Below are positions 25,826-35,121 of a DNA stretch of 64,000 nucleotides, in pieces. The stretch comes from Gemmatimonadota bacterium. Lineage in GTDB: Bacteria > Latescibacterota > UBA2968 > GCA-2709665. Location: positions 248,001 to 312,000 of the forward strand of contig JAPPFJ010000035.1 in assembly GCA_028877215.1 (NCBI GenBank), given 5' to 3'. The translations under genes and the position numbers were made by a program. Positions within the stretch are counted from its first letter, which is position 1. Every line of letters starts with the position of its first letter. The notes under the pieces were generated by a model. It did no database searches and had not been told where the DNA came from. It worked only from the letters and a program-made list of their open reading frames with translations.

Positions 25826-27004
25826 GATGTAGTCGATGGTGAATACGTCTCCGTCTGCTGACGGCATCTCAGCTCTAAACAGGCGTGCGTAGCCCACCTT
25901 GGGGACGTCGGCGCTGTCGGTGTCGTCGGTGGGATCGTCGAAGTAATACTCCACGAAGCCGCCTTCCTCCGGGCTGTTTAATGCCGCCTCGATGACCTGA
26001 GGCAGGATAAATTCCCCGGTAACCTCGTCGCGGACAGTTGGTACCAGAGGTCGAAGCTCATATCTGTCCGGGAACGCGCCGTGAAACAGGATGAGGTTGG
26101 TGGAAAGTTCCAGGATGTAGATGTACACGGAACCGTGTATCCAGGGTCCATTCGGATCGCGCGCGGTACTCCTGGCTCTCCACGCACCGGAGAAATCGCC
26201 GGCCTCCAGAAATGAGATAAACCACTCCCCTGCTTGCGTGACGAATGCCTTCAGGGTTTCACGGTCCACCACGTCCCTGGCAGTAACGGCCGGGTCGCCG
26301 TAATCCAACTCCTCTTCAATCAAGTGCGTTTCATTGAGATCGAATCCGGCGATAAGAATGATCGGCAGCGGGGACGGGGCCGCCACGTATACCGCGGCAT
26401 AGCCGGAGGCGTCCGGTATGCCGGGTCGCAGGCCTGGTACAGGGGTGGTCGCATCGAATGCGGCATCCGGCCCCTGTGACAATGTGGCAAAGACGGCCGC
26501 GCCAGCCCGAGCGGCAACAGCCGGGTCGGGAGAAGCCAGATTGGCCAGAACCGTTGGTTCGACGCCCAGCCCGTAAAGGATCTCTCCATAAATCAGGGGG
26601 TTGAGCAGCCTGCCCGACAATGCCTGGTTCTTCGCGTGTTCGTACACCCTGCCTTCGGGTGTCAGTCGCACGAGGTAGGTGGAACCGGAATGCCAGGGAC
26701 TGCCCTCCTGTCTGACGCGACATACAAAGTGCGCCACTTGCTCCAGAGTCTCAATTGTCTGCGTTTCAATACCAAACCGTTCCCTCGCGGCCAGCGCGAA
26801 TTCCTTCAGGCTGCCGCTGCCGTCTTCCACCTGTTGTGCCGTCACGCTCGGGTCCGCAAGAGGCGTCACGCCGAGAGGAAGGACGCAATCTCCCTGATCG
26901 TGCGCCAGGGCGGGACCCGCATCGGGCAAGACGCGGGCCAGCATGAGCAGGCAAACAAACGGGATAATATATGCTGAAGCGCGTACTGTTCGAGCTTTCA
27001 TCAT
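25136..27004 (-). CDS. Secreted Cache-like protein with FlgD-like C-terminal domain, paralogue 1
   Basis: A 622-residue protein. Signal peptide (SAYIIPFVCLLMLARVLPDAG), then a region with two similar blocks (KEFALAARERFG...HSGSTYLVRLTPEGRVYEH and KAFVTQAGEWFISF...HGSVYIYILELSTNLILFHG). These resemble Cache sensor domains, which bind small ligands outside the cell. The C-terminal part has a FlgD-like domain: SPNPFNSATLITYHLSSPGP, VIYNVLGQPVRTLVDE, STGVYIAHLSYP, ending LLYLK. Such domains act as sorting or assembly modules in FCB-type secreted proteins. The start at 27004 follows AAGGAG. It is 47% to 60% similar by eye to the next gene in the first part and almost identical in the last 230 residues. 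Ligand unknown. Confidence 0.75.
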   Translation of the reverse strand: MMKARTVRASAYIIPFVCLLMLARVLPDAGPALAHDQGDCVLPLGVTPLADPSVTAQQVEDGSGSLKEFALAARERFGIETQTIETLEQVAHFVCRVRQEGSPWHSGSTYLVRLTPEGRVYEHAKNQALSGRLLNPLIYGEILYGLGVEPTVLANLASPDPAVAARAGAAVFATLSQGPDAAFDATTPVPGLRPGIPDASGYAAVYVAAPSPLPIILIAGFDLNETHLIEEELDYGDPAVTARDVVDRETLKAFVTQAGEWFISFLEAGDFSGAWRARSTARDPNGPWIHGSVYIYILELSTNLILFHGAFPDRYELRPLVPTVRDEVTGEFILPQVIEAALNSPEEGGFVEYYFDDPTDDTDSADVPKVGYARLFRAEMPSADGDVFTIDYIVGSGFYGRAPDVVARGPGTVVEAAVLGDAVEGLDVAFSRAIAGRQSDYTWRTVTDAAGLLSLTISSADGVSGYYRARATNADGEVVGRWSSIPLNVNQRQVLELTLGGGARVVRVEALAASGPDAAAKPAFAAETLPEASGLAPNSPNPFNSATLITYHLSSPGPVKLVIYNVLGQPVRTLVDETRGAGTYHVRWDARDDGGALLSTGVYIAHLSYPGGAQNQRLLYLK

Positions 27005-27094
27005 GCCAGTTCTCCTTCCCGGAAATACGGTTCCCACTGAAGTTCCTGCGGCAGTTTGTCCTCACGATTGAGAAGCTGGTTCGAAATTATCCAG

Positions 27095-27787
27095 GCGCTA
27101 TTTGAGATACAGCAGTCGTTGGTTCTGCGCACCGCCGGGATAGCTCAGGTGGGCGATATACACCCCCGTCGACAGCAATGCGCCACCGTCGTCGCGCGCG
27201 TCCCACCTGACATGATACGTGCCCGCCCCGCGGGTCTCATCCACCAGCGTCCGTACGGGCTGGCCCAGCACGTTGTAGATCACCAGCTTCACCGGGCCCG
27301 GACTGGACAGGTGGTACGTGATCAGGGTGGCGCTGTTGAACGGATTGGGCGAATTGGGCGCCAGACCGCTGGCTTCCGGCAATGTCTCCGCCGCGAACGC
27401 CGGCTTGGCCGCGGCATCAGGACCGGATGCGGCCAGGGCCTCGACCCGGACAACCCTGGCGCCGCCGCCCAGCGTCAGTTCCAACACGTGCCGTTGATTG
27501 ACATTGAGGGGAATGCTGCTCCACCGGCCCACGACCTCGCCATCGGCGTTGGTGGCGCGCGCCCGGTAGTAACCGCTCACCCCATCCGCGCTGGAGATCG
27601 TCAGCGACAGAAGGCCGGCGGCATCGGTGACGGTTCTCCAGGTGTAGTCGGACTGGCGGCCCGCGATGGCGCGGGAAAACGCGACGTCCAACCCCTCGAC
27701 GGCGTCACCCAGCACCGCGGCTTCCACGACCGTGCCGGGACCCGCCGTGACCACGTCCGGTGCGCTGCCGTAGAAGCCCGATCCGAC
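27095..27787. repeat. Long direct repeat, copy 2
   Basis: Partner of 25133-25825, covering the 3' third of the second Cache/FlgD-like gene. Differences between copies are single bases, such as CTGGCG versus GTGCCG at one proline-coding stretch. Confidence 0.85.
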
Positions 27788-28957
27788 GATAAAGTCAATT
27801 TTAAGTACGCGGCCGCCTGCATCGAATTCACCTTTGTACTCACGGGCGTAGCCCACCTTGGGGATATCGGCGCTGTCGGTATCGTCGGTGGGATCGTCGA
27901 AGTAATACTCCACGAAGCCGCCCTCCGGGTCACTCTTGGCCGCAGCGATGACCTGCGGCAGTATGAGCTCTCCGGTAACGACGTCCCGGACGGTCGCTAC
28001 GAGAGGCCGCAGCTCGTACCTGTCCGGAAACGCGCCGTGAAACAGGATGACGTTGCGGACAGTATCCAGGACGTACAGGTACACGGGACCGTGTCTCCAG
28101 GGCCCGTTCGGATCCCGCAAGGCGATCTTGACTTTTGCGACAGCGGCTATATCGCCGCTCTTCTGGAATTCCAGAAAGTAGTTCCCCGCTTCCGTGACGA
28201 AAGCCTTCAGGGTTTCTCTATCCACCACGTCGCTGGCAGCTACGGTTGGGTCGCCGTAGTCGATCTCTTCTTCAGCAACGTGAGACAGGTCGAGATCGAA
28301 TCCGGCGAGCAGCACGATCGGGAGCCCGAAATTGGCCGACACATATACGGCGGCATGGCCCGAGGCGCCCGGTATACCGGGTGACAGACCTGGAATTGGG
28401 GTGGTCGCATCGAATGCGCCGTCGGGTTCCTGCATCAATACGCCCATGGCGGCGCCCAGGGCCCGGGCGGCGACAGCAGGATCGGGCGAGGCCATGTTGG
28501 CCAGATCGCCGGGAGATACGCCCAGCCCGGAAAGGATCGATCCATAAATCAAAGGGTTGAGCAGTCTGCCCGACAATGCCATGGCCTTTGAGTGAACGAA
28601 CACCCTGCCGTCGGGCGTCAGTTGAATGAGGTAGGTGGACCCGGAACGGTAAGCAGACCCCTCCTGTCTCACGAGACATCCAAAGTACGTCGCCTGTTCC
28701 AGTGTCGTTATTATCCGGGTCTGGCTCCTGAATATTTCTCTCGCTGCCAGCGCGAATTCCTTCAGGGTAGCGCTGCCGTTTTCCACGTCCCGGGCTGTCG
28801 TATGCGGTTCCACCGGAGGCGTCGCGCCGGGAGGAAGCACACAATCTCCCTGATCCTGCGCCAGGGCGGAGCCCGCATCGGAAAATGCGCCGGCCAGCGC
28901 GAGCAGGCCGACAACAGGGATCATGTATGCTGAAGTGAATAATGTTCGAGTTTTCAT
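27098..28957 (-). CDS. Secreted Cache-like protein with FlgD-like C-terminal domain, paralogue 2
   Basis: A 619-residue protein with the same architecture as its downstream neighbour. It has a signal peptide (YMIPVVGLLALAGAFSDAG), two Cache-like blocks (GSTYLIQLTPDGRVFVHSKA and HGPVYLYVLDTVRNVILFHG), a linker and a FlgD-like C-terminal domain that is virtually identical to that of paralogue 1. The start at 28957 follows AAGGAGAGG. The two genes are adjacent and in the same direction, with about 90 bp between them, so they arose by tandem duplication and later homogenised at the 3' end. Confidence 0.75.
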   Translation of the reverse strand: MKTRTLFTSAYMIPVVGLLALAGAFSDAGSALAQDQGDCVLPPGATPPVEPHTTARDVENGSATLKEFALAAREIFRSQTRIITTLEQATYFGCLVRQEGSAYRSGSTYLIQLTPDGRVFVHSKAMALSGRLLNPLIYGSILSGLGVSPGDLANMASPDPAVAARALGAAMGVLMQEPDGAFDATTPIPGLSPGIPGASGHAAVYVSANFGLPIVLLAGFDLDLSHVAEEEIDYGDPTVAASDVVDRETLKAFVTEAGNYFLEFQKSGDIAAVAKVKIALRDPNGPWRHGPVYLYVLDTVRNVILFHGAFPDRYELRPLVATVRDVVTGELILPQVIAAAKSDPEGGFVEYYFDDPTDDTDSADIPKVGYAREYKGEFDAGGRVLKIDFIVGSGFYGSAPDVVTAGPGTVVEAAVLGDAVEGLDVAFSRAIAGRQSDYTWRTVTDAAGLLSLTISSADGVSGYYRARATNADGEVVGRWSSIPLNVNQRHVLELTLGGGARVVRVEALAASGPDAAAKPAFAAETLPEASGLAPNSPNPFNSATLITYHLSSPGPVKLVIYNVLGQPVRTLVDETRGAGTYHVRWDARDDGGALLSTGVYIAHLSYPGGAQNQRLLYLK

Positions 28958-29423
28958 AACGACGGTCCTCTCCTTGTGAAAAAAATTGACGTTTGTCACC
29001 GAAGCGCAGAGGAAATAACAAAGGACCCTCCGGTGGCGTCAGGGTATCCGGGGTACGGTCATCCACCGGGCGCAGGTGGACACCTGCGGCTATGCCGGCT
29101 CGTATTCCTCCTTCCGTCGTTTTCTCCAGCAGCTCAAAGACGCTTATCCCGACGTCACCAGGACCTGCTGACACGATCCGGTGGTGCAGCGTACCTGCAA
29201 CCTTTTGCGTGATCCTGTATTGAACCAATTTATGCGTCGATGCGTGACGCTGCTGTGGTATTTCGAACCAAAACGGTGATCTATGAGTGATATTTCGCCG
29301 GGTGGGGGTGTTTGTGGAGCGGTAGGGGCGACGCGGGAGAGCTTGCTACCTGGTTGCTGAAGGCATGTGCGAGGGAAGACGTATTGCCTTCGTGGGAGAA
29401 GAGGATGCATCAACCAGGTGACC
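28958..29423. other. Intergenic stretch without visible features
   Basis: About 460 bp. Open frames on both strands overlap and look like chance. It probably contains the promoter of paralogue 2, but no -35/-10 pair stands out. Confidence 0.4.
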
Positions 29424-29783
29424 ATGAACGATCAGTTACACCGCGGGTCGGGAGTAACTCAGGATACGCCGTGGGACATGCTCGATCGTCTACGAGAGGC
29501 CGTTTGGAGAGATGGTTCTCCGGTGTTGGAGTCTTCGGGGGGGTTCCTGAAAACGCAAGCGCAAAAGCATGGCAGTGAAAGTCATTGGGATCTACTGAGT
29601 GTTGCTGCTTTTGGTACCCACCACAAGATTGGCAAAAAACAACCTGGCGGTTATATCAACAAGCTCTACGCGCGGCATCAGATCAGTAGCGTAAACTCTC
29701 CCTTGCCGACTGCTCTATCAAAGAATATTCCTGCCGTGTATTTGACGAAGATGGAGCGAAGGAACTTTGAGCCGCGGCCATAG
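29424..29783 (+). CDS. Hypothetical protein
   Basis: A 119-residue plus-strand frame in a minus-strand neighbourhood. It has HWDLLSVAAFGTHHKIGKK and LYARHQISSVNSPLPT, and ends KMERRNFEPRP. There is no convincing ribosome site (AGGTGACC before the ATG). Composition is protein-like in the second half. No family recognised; it may be a transferred gene or chance. Confidence 0.35.
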   Translation: MNDQLHRGSGVTQDTPWDMLDRLREAVWRDGSPVLESSGGFLKTQAQKHGSESHWDLLSVAAFGTHHKIGKKQPGGYINKLYARHQISSVNSPLPTALSKNIPAVYLTKMERRNFEPRP

Positions 29784-29798
29784 CCGGCCACTGCCTGC

Positions 29799-32636
29799 TC
29801 ACCTGAACAGCCCCGAGTACTTGAGGGTCATAATATAGTCCTGCGAACCCTGTTTCCTGGCCAGGGGTCGATTGTCGTAAATGTCCCACCCGAAGCCGAG
29901 GAGAAACTGATCCCTGTAAAAGGAAACGGCCACGCCCAGAGAAATGGCCAGCGATCTTTCGGTCGAAAGGGCTTCGAGGACGTTGCCGATAACGGTCAGG
30001 TGGATGCCGGAAATCGACGGGTTATCCACGTTGTGCCAGCCGGCAAAAGCGAGTCCGGGCAGGCCAAGCAGGCGCTCAGTCTTGCCCTGGACCGCGTTGC
30101 CGTCGGCGTCTGTATAATCGCGTCCGGGGCGGATGGTTAAAAAGGAAAACAGCGGCTTGGCCTCAAACTCCCACTTCCAACCCCCGGCTTCCAGAATCTG
30201 CGATACGCTCTGAGGCGCCGCTCCCGGGTAACTTCGGGTTGTGATTTTGAGTCGCACCCGGCGATTGTCTTCTTCCGATAGCTGCAAATCGAGATCCTGG
30301 GTCATGACGCGCCTGCCGCTTGACTCGTAGATTTTAACCTTCTGCTTCCGGTTACTGCTTCTGCCTTTGGTGGCGTAGTTTTCATCGAGCCGGGTCCACT
30401 CGACGACGATCTCGCGACCGATCAGGGCTTGCCGAAGCGAGTCGGGAATCGCAATGGACACGTCGACTTTCGTGCCGTCTCTTTGCATGACCGGGACATT
30501 GTTCCAACCGACGGCCAGGGGCTGGGTCTTCTCGCCGCGGGTGACCAGGACCTCGACAATCTGCGCCAAGTCGACGTCTGCGAGTACCCCGTTCCCCTTG
30601 TATTCCAGCGGACGGGCGCGATCCTTGACGTCGTTGCTGACCAGGAAGACACGCCCTCGGCGCTCGCCTAAAGCATGGGGCGTAAAACAGAGCGTAAGGC
30701 TCGCCGACTCGCCCGCGTCCAGAGCGAATTTCGCCGGCGCCACGTGGGCTTCCTTGCTTTGGGGATGCGCCTCGACCTGCAGCACGGTATCGCCGACGTT
30801 GGTGGCCACGAAAGTCCTTTCCGACTGCTCTCCCAGGACCGCGTAGCCAAAATCAACGACGCCCGCCGGATTCAACTCGATTTCCGCGGCCACGCCGTGG
30901 CCCTTGAGCAAGACGTCGAGCGCCATTGTCTTATTCGCGCCCAAGCCGTCCAGCCGCAAGGTCCCCGAAATCGCTCCGCGGGCGGAGGGGCTGAAGGTCA
31001 CGTCCAGCGGCAAGGTGCGCTGACTGTTGGCCGGCAGCAGAAACCTGCTGTCGGCGTCGATTGAGGTGTGGACGTTAAACTCGGCGCTCGTCGAGCGAAG
31101 CTGGTGTATCTCAAAATCAGCGTTGCCCACATTGGCAATTTCGACGACGCGGCTGCTGCTTTCGCCGACGGCAACGCGGCCGAAGTCTACCGTCGCCGGG
31201 CTGAGGGCAAAGAACCGGCCTACGCCCTGCAAGCGCACGGTCTGACGCTTTGCTTCGGCCGCGACATTGAGGACGGCCTGGCGAGTACCGGATTCCCTGG
31301 GCGAGAAACTCAGCGCCACCTGCGCGCTGGCTCCGGGTAGAAGGACCACGGAGTGCTGCGCGATATCAAATTCAGCGCCCTCTTCCGCGACAACTGAGAC
31401 CTCCGCCACGCCCGGCTGGCCACCCCTGTTCCACAATAGCAGATGGCTGCGCGCGGTCCCGCCGATTGGCACGCTGCCGAAGTCAATGTCGCCGTTAATG
31501 ATCTCAATGCGCGGCGGTCTGACTCGGCCGCGACCCGCAAGGGGGATGGCGACGTCAGCTACGTGTGGATCGTTGGTGTACAGGCGCAGGATACCGGTTC
31601 GCGCGCCTTCGTACTGCGGCACAAACGCTACGCTCAGATCAAGTCGTCCCCCGGGAGCAATGATCGCCGACGAGTCTCCTGCTCCAAGGGTAAATTCCGC
31701 ACCCTCGATGGCGACGTTTTCAACGTGCAACCCGGCTCGGCCCTGATTCAGGACGGACACGTGACGCGTCAGGCGCTTACTCACGTCGACGGCGCCAAAA
31801 TCGAGGCCTACTTGCGGGAGGGGAGAAAAAGCCGCTTCCGGCGCCAAACCGCTCCCCCGCAGTGGAATGGACCAATCCCCAAAGTCGGGTGCGGTGACGA
31901 TGAATTCAGTCGCGACCGGTCCCGCGCCCGTGGGTGCAAACACGACGTTTACCCCCGTTTCACCGCCGGTAGCGGGCCAGGGGCCGACGTCACCCTCAAT
32001 GCTAAAGGGGCCCTTGAGGTCGGCAACTTCCATCTGCCCAGCCGGCAGGGTCGCGGTTCCGGTATTTCTGACGACAACAACCGCCATCGCCACCCGTCCG
32101 ACGGGTACCGCGCCAAAATCCAGCCCCCCGGCCGGCAAAAGCTCCAGGGGCGGAACGACGGCCGCCGCCTGGAGCGGCACGACGACGCGCCGGTCGTTGA
32201 ACCAGGCGGCTACGTGGATCGTCAGTTCGCCCGAATACTCTCCGGCCGCATCGGCGGTGAAGCTGACGTCGACGCTGCCGACGCCCCTGCCGTCCAGGCG
32301 TAGCGTATCTGATAGCGCCTTGAAGCCGTCGCCGCTAATACCGACGATCACCTCAAGCGCGTCATCTTGCAGGTTTTCTATTGAAACGGAAGCTCGTTTC
32401 TCGACGCCAACCCCGACGACACCCAGGTCGAGCGCATCTGGGTCAACGGCGAGGGATTGGGCGCGCAGAACCGCTGGCAGGCACAGGAGGGCGACCAGAA
32501 GAATAGAAGAAGAGCGAACAACCTGCCGGAATTTCGAATTCCAGGGTTGTCCGACACTCACGTCGCAGCGGTGCGGAAGACCACGCCTGAGGTATTCTTG
32601 GCGCCGATTCAGGTGACCCTCGTTTCGTCCATACAT
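29799..32636 (-). CDS. Long secreted ASH-domain (choice-of-anchor D) protein
   Basis: Up to 945 residues. After a signal peptide (SSSILLVALLCLPAVLRAQS) come about seven immunoglobulin-like ASH (ASPM-SPD2-Hydin) repeats, each around 90-100 residues. They are marked by LDLGVVGVGVEKRASVSIEN, LDFGAVPVGRVAMAVVVVRN, IDFGSVPIGG, VDFGRVAVGESSSRVVEIAN and VDFGYAVLGEQSERTFVATN. The last 280 residues differ: a beta-rich part (GREIVVEWTRLDENYATKG) and a C-terminal stretch that could form outer-membrane strands (LAISLGVAVSFYRDQFLLGF), ending in YSGLFR. The true start is uncertain: the ATG at 32636 gives a long leader, while a GTG at 32561 gives a normal-length signal peptide. It is likely surface exposed. 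Partner unknown. Confidence 0.75.
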   Translation of the reverse strand: MYGRNEGHLNRRQEYLRRGLPHRCDVSVGQPWNSKFRQVVRSSSILLVALLCLPAVLRAQSLAVDPDALDLGVVGVGVEKRASVSIENLQDDALEVIVGISGDGFKALSDTLRLDGRGVGSVDVSFTADAAGEYSGELTIHVAAWFNDRRVVVPLQAAAVVPPLELLPAGGLDFGAVPVGRVAMAVVVVRNTGTATLPAGQMEVADLKGPFSIEGDVGPWPATGGETGVNVVFAPTGAGPVATEFIVTAPDFGDWSIPLRGSGLAPEAAFSPLPQVGLDFGAVDVSKRLTRHVSVLNQGRAGLHVENVAIEGAEFTLGAGDSSAIIAPGGRLDLSVAFVPQYEGARTGILRLYTNDPHVADVAIPLAGRGRVRPPRIEIINGDIDFGSVPIGGTARSHLLLWNRGGQPGVAEVSVVAEEGAEFDIAQHSVVLLPGASAQVALSFSPRESGTRQAVLNVAAEAKRQTVRLQGVGRFFALSPATVDFGRVAVGESSSRVVEIANVGNADFEIHQLRSTSAEFNVHTSIDADSRFLLPANSQRTLPLDVTFSPSARGAISGTLRLDGLGANKTMALDVLLKGHGVAAEIELNPAGVVDFGYAVLGEQSERTFVATNVGDTVLQVEAHPQSKEAHVAPAKFALDAGESASLTLCFTPHALGERRGRVFLVSNDVKDRARPLEYKGNGVLADVDLAQIVEVLVTRGEKTQPLAVGWNNVPVMQRDGTKVDVSIAIPDSLRQALIGREIVVEWTRLDENYATKGRSSNRKQKVKIYESSGRRVMTQDLDLQLSEEDNRRVRLKITTRSYPGAAPQSVSQILEAGGWKWEFEAKPLFSFLTIRPGRDYTDADGNAVQGKTERLLGLPGLAFAGWHNVDNPSISGIHLTVIGNVLEALSTERSLAISLGVAVSFYRDQFLLGFGWDIYDNRPLARKQGSQDYIMTLKYSGLFR

Positions 32637-33009
32637 ACGTCCAGATTACCCACCGTGTATTGTGGAAGAGATCTGATACAAGGACCAGCCGAGGATAGCG
32701 GTTCGTACTATGACCATCCGATACGTTTTGGCCAACGAGGACTTCCGCAAACCGCTATTCGGCATATCGACACACACCGACCCGTCGATATGAATATACA
32801 GAAGTAAACGCCGGATTCAATCCCGATCCGGAATATTCACTGTGCGGGTCCGCCACAACACGCGTATCAACTCCTCATCGACGCCCAACGCAAACGACAG
32901 CGCCTACAGCAACGCGCCGACAGTCAGCAGAGACACGGCCAACACGAGCACAAGTCCGATAATTTCTAAATTTGCATTGTTGAGCGCTCTTGATATGGGG
33001 CCGATCGGC
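32637..33009. other. Intergenic stretch, possible tiny membrane peptide
   Basis: No supported gene. A minus-strand frame just after the hydrolase gene encodes a hydrophobic end (NLEIIGLVLVLAVSLLTVGA), but it has no usable start codon, so it was not called. Confidence 0.4.
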
Positions 33010-33801
33010 TCAACGACCCAAGGACGCCTTTGCGTACAACCTATCCAATATCTCTGCGATATCAGGGGCGCCAGAGAGATAGTGCCGTTCGGCGAACTCC
33101 CTCGTATCATCGGGTATCCCATGTCGTGCTTCCGCGATCGGGCCCGCGATGGCTGCCAACGTGTCCGAATCACCTCCCAGTGAGACCGCATTGCGGATCG
33201 CGTCTTCGAATGAGGTCGATTCCAGTGCACAGGTGATCGCCTCGGGAACCGTTCCCTGGCAGGTCACGTCGAAGGAGTAGCCGGGCCGAATCCGGTCCAC
33301 GGTGCGGGACAGGTCGTACCCGTATTCGGCGGAGATGGCGGCCCGGATTGCCGAGGGTTCTGTTTCGCGGAGGGCTAGCCAGATGGCGTGGATCGTCGCC
33401 CGCGCGCCCTTGATCCCTTCAGGATGATCGTGAGTGACGGCAGTAACCTGGTCCGTGGCAGCGAGGGCCGCCGAAAGATTGTCTCGATGGATCAGAGCAG
33501 CCGGTGAGACCCGCATCGCGGCGCCGTTGCCAAAGCTGTTGTAGGGCTCTGGCGGGGCGGACCGCATCCAATCAATAAACCAGCCCCCGTAGCCTGCCAT
33601 CGGGTATTGGCGGCACCACTCCTGCAGCGTCGTGGCCGCCGGTCGGCCGTTCAGCAGGATATCGGCGATGGCGGCCGTGCATACGCTATCGTCCGTGATG
33701 CGGCCATGCGGATTGAAGAACTCGAAGTGCTTCGTCTTGATCTGTCTTCCGCGGCCTTCGTAGACCGAACCCACGATGTCCCCGATAATCGCTCCCCACA
33801 T
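33010..33801 (-). CDS. ADP-ribosylglycohydrolase family protein (DraG-like)
   Basis: A 263-residue enzyme that would remove ADP-ribose from proteins or small molecules, using two metal ions. Visible signatures are the N-terminal MWGAIIGDIVGSVYEG, the metal-binding ITDDSVC (TDDS motif), and the C-terminal GGDSDTLAAIAG (GDxDT motif) with supporting Asp and Thr residues. Its length is normal for the family. The start at 33801 matches the conserved N-terminus. It lies directly left of the first solitary CRISPR-type repeat (33926). A substrate cannot be named; the FRG protein at 10215 is too far away to be called a partner. Confidence 0.88.
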   Translation of the reverse strand: MWGAIIGDIVGSVYEGRGRQIKTKHFEFFNPHGRITDDSVCTAAIADILLNGRPAATTLQEWCRQYPMAGYGGWFIDWMRSAPPEPYNSFGNGAAMRVSPAALIHRDNLSAALAATDQVTAVTHDHPEGIKGARATIHAIWLALRETEPSAIRAAISAEYGYDLSRTVDRIRPGYSFDVTCQGTVPEAITCALESTSFEDAIRNAVSLGGDSDTLAAIAGPIAEARHGIPDDTREFAERHYLSGAPDIAEILDRLYAKASLGR

Positions 33802-33925
33802 GAGGGCTTCCTCCCGTCTTAGCGGTTCCGTCGGGCTGTGCCGCACGTTACGTCGCTACCGCCAGACGCGCCGGACTTCGGACGGTATCTTGCCTGACCC
33901 GCGTTTGCCCCAACGGTTTCCGACC

Positions 33926-33962
33926 GTTTCAATCGTTGTACTGATTGAAGATTCGCAGCCGG
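33926..33962 (+). repeat. Solitary CRISPR-type repeat A
   Basis: A 37-bp unit starting GTTTCAATCGTTGTACTG and ending GCAGCCGG. It is the most diverged of four units that share the frame GTTTCAATCCTTGTTCT...GAAGATTC..CAACGGG. Same orientation as the other three. It lies between the ADP-ribosylglycohydrolase gene and the end of the nuclease/phosphatase gene (14 bp away). Confidence 0.55.
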
Positions 33963-33976
33963 CCCTTCGACGTCAC

Positions 33977-34852
33977 TCAGGGTCCAGCCCCTGATTCGGC
34001 GTCAGTCTCCACCTCGATGATGAGTCGACAGTGGTCGCTTGGCCCCCATTCATTGATACCGTTCATCGCCCGCACCGATATTGTTTCGTGGAAGCCGCGC
34101 GACGCGAATGCGTAGTCCAATTGACGTCTCGCCGTGGCCGGCGTCTGCCGACGTGAGTGATAGGTCGGGACATTCTTGCTGTCTCGAGGTAGCTCATCGG
34201 GCCATGGATCAGCCTGCCGTCCGTTGGGGAATTGGGGGCCAATGAAGGTAAGTCCCAGCGCATCGATTCTCGTGAAAACGGTCTCATATCGCGCGGCCCA
34301 ATAGGGGCTGCCATATTCCCCATATCCGTACAGGATATTCAGATCGCCTGCGGCGACGATACGGTGACCACGCTGACGCCCGATGAATGCAGACAGGTCC
34401 GACACGACGCCGTGCGCAGATGCGTCCGAGATGATCCAACTACCTCCTGCTATAGTAAGCGGTCTTGTCCAGGGCGCGTACATGGACACGCACACAAACG
34501 GATCAATACCGTTCATTGAGACGCGTGCAGCCGCCAGTGTACCTAAGCGGCTCACGGCAAGTTCTCCGGACCCTGCCTCGTCGATGGACTTTGCCTTGAT
34601 CCAATCTACATTCACCCGATCCGAAAGCCTTACGATTGCCGTACGCCATGTGCGCGGATTGCGTACGTCAGCGCCAGCCGTAATCCAAGGCGCGGGATCC
34701 GTGTGAATGCGCTCGCTGAATTCGCGTGGCGGTTTTGCTGCTTCCTGGAGCAACGCGATGTCGGCATCTGAATTGGCCAGGCATTTCCAACATTCGTCAC
34801 GGCGAGCGATATTCCAGCAAATGATCTTCACGACTCCAGAATCGGCGCCCAT
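33977..34852 (-). CDS. Endonuclease/exonuclease/phosphatase (EEP) family protein
   Basis: A 291-residue enzyme of the DNase I-like fold. Motifs in order: VVKIICWNIARRDECWK (N-terminal strand with Asn), IALLQEAAKP (metal-binding Glu), MYAPW, IVAAGDLNILYG (GDLN), and WGPSDHCRLIIEVE (SDH with catalytic His). No signal peptide is seen, so it is probably cytoplasmic, acting on nucleic acid or a phosphoester. The start at 34852 gives the normal N-terminus; frames extending upstream are chance. The gene almost exactly fills the space between solitary repeats A and B, 14 bp from A and 20 bp from B, like a cassette. Confidence 0.85.
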   Translation of the reverse strand: MGADSGVVKIICWNIARRDECWKCLANSDADIALLQEAAKPPREFSERIHTDPAPWITAGADVRNPRTWRTAIVRLSDRVNVDWIKAKSIDEAGSGELAVSRLGTLAAARVSMNGIDPFVCVSMYAPWTRPLTIAGGSWIISDASAHGVVSDLSAFIGRQRGHRIVAAGDLNILYGYGEYGSPYWAARYETVFTRIDALGLTFIGPQFPNGRQADPWPDELPRDSKNVPTYHSRRQTPATARRQLDYAFASRGFHETISVRAMNGINEWGPSDHCRLIIEVETDAESGAGP

Positions 34853-34872
34853 ACGAACGCCCTCGCTATCTG

Positions 34873-34909
34873 GTTTCAATCCTTGTTCTGATGGAAGATT
34901 CACAACGGG
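34873..34909 (+). repeat. Solitary CRISPR-type repeat B
   Basis: A 37-bp unit: GTTTCAATCCTTGTTCTG then ATGGAAGATTCACAACGGG. It differs from unit C at one position. It begins 20 bp upstream of the start codon of the EEP gene, and the truncated barrel fragment begins immediately after it. Confidence 0.7.
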
Positions 34910-35011
34910 CGCGAGGCCGAGCACTACGTCAACGCCGGCCTCACGTGGCTCCTCACAGACGACCTGCAGTGGGACATCCGCGCCCGCACCGGACTGAACA
35001 ACTCCGCGTAG
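34910..35011 (+). pseudogene. C-terminal fragment of an outer-membrane barrel (PF13557-like), cut at repeat B
   Basis: Starting on the first base after repeat B, the plus strand reads EAEHYVNAGLTWLLTDDLQW then DIRARTGLNNSA and a stop at 35011. This matches from memory the C-terminal end of the phenol-degradation MetA-pathway barrel family (NAGVTYLLTDNLQLD...GLNDAA). The rest of the gene is absent: the coding sequence is broken exactly at the repeat. This is the clearest sign that the repeats are junctions between unrelated DNA segments. Confidence 0.6.
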
Positions 35012-35121
35012 GATCTCTCCATGGGGACGGGGTTGTCGGTGCGGATCCGCTGAGTGCCGGGGGCCTTGGTCCAGTCCGCCCGAGGGATAGCAGTGACGAG
35101 CCGGATCGCCACCGCTCGTCT

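Noticed and set aside
28272-29228. Long minus-strand frame overlapping the Cache/FlgD paralogue
   Set aside because: It is an out-of-frame shadow of the paralogue, whose signal peptide and domains are in the other frame.
32904-33009. Tiny membrane peptide after the ADP-ribosylglycohydrolase gene
   Set aside because: Hydrophobic reading but no usable start codon or ribosome site.
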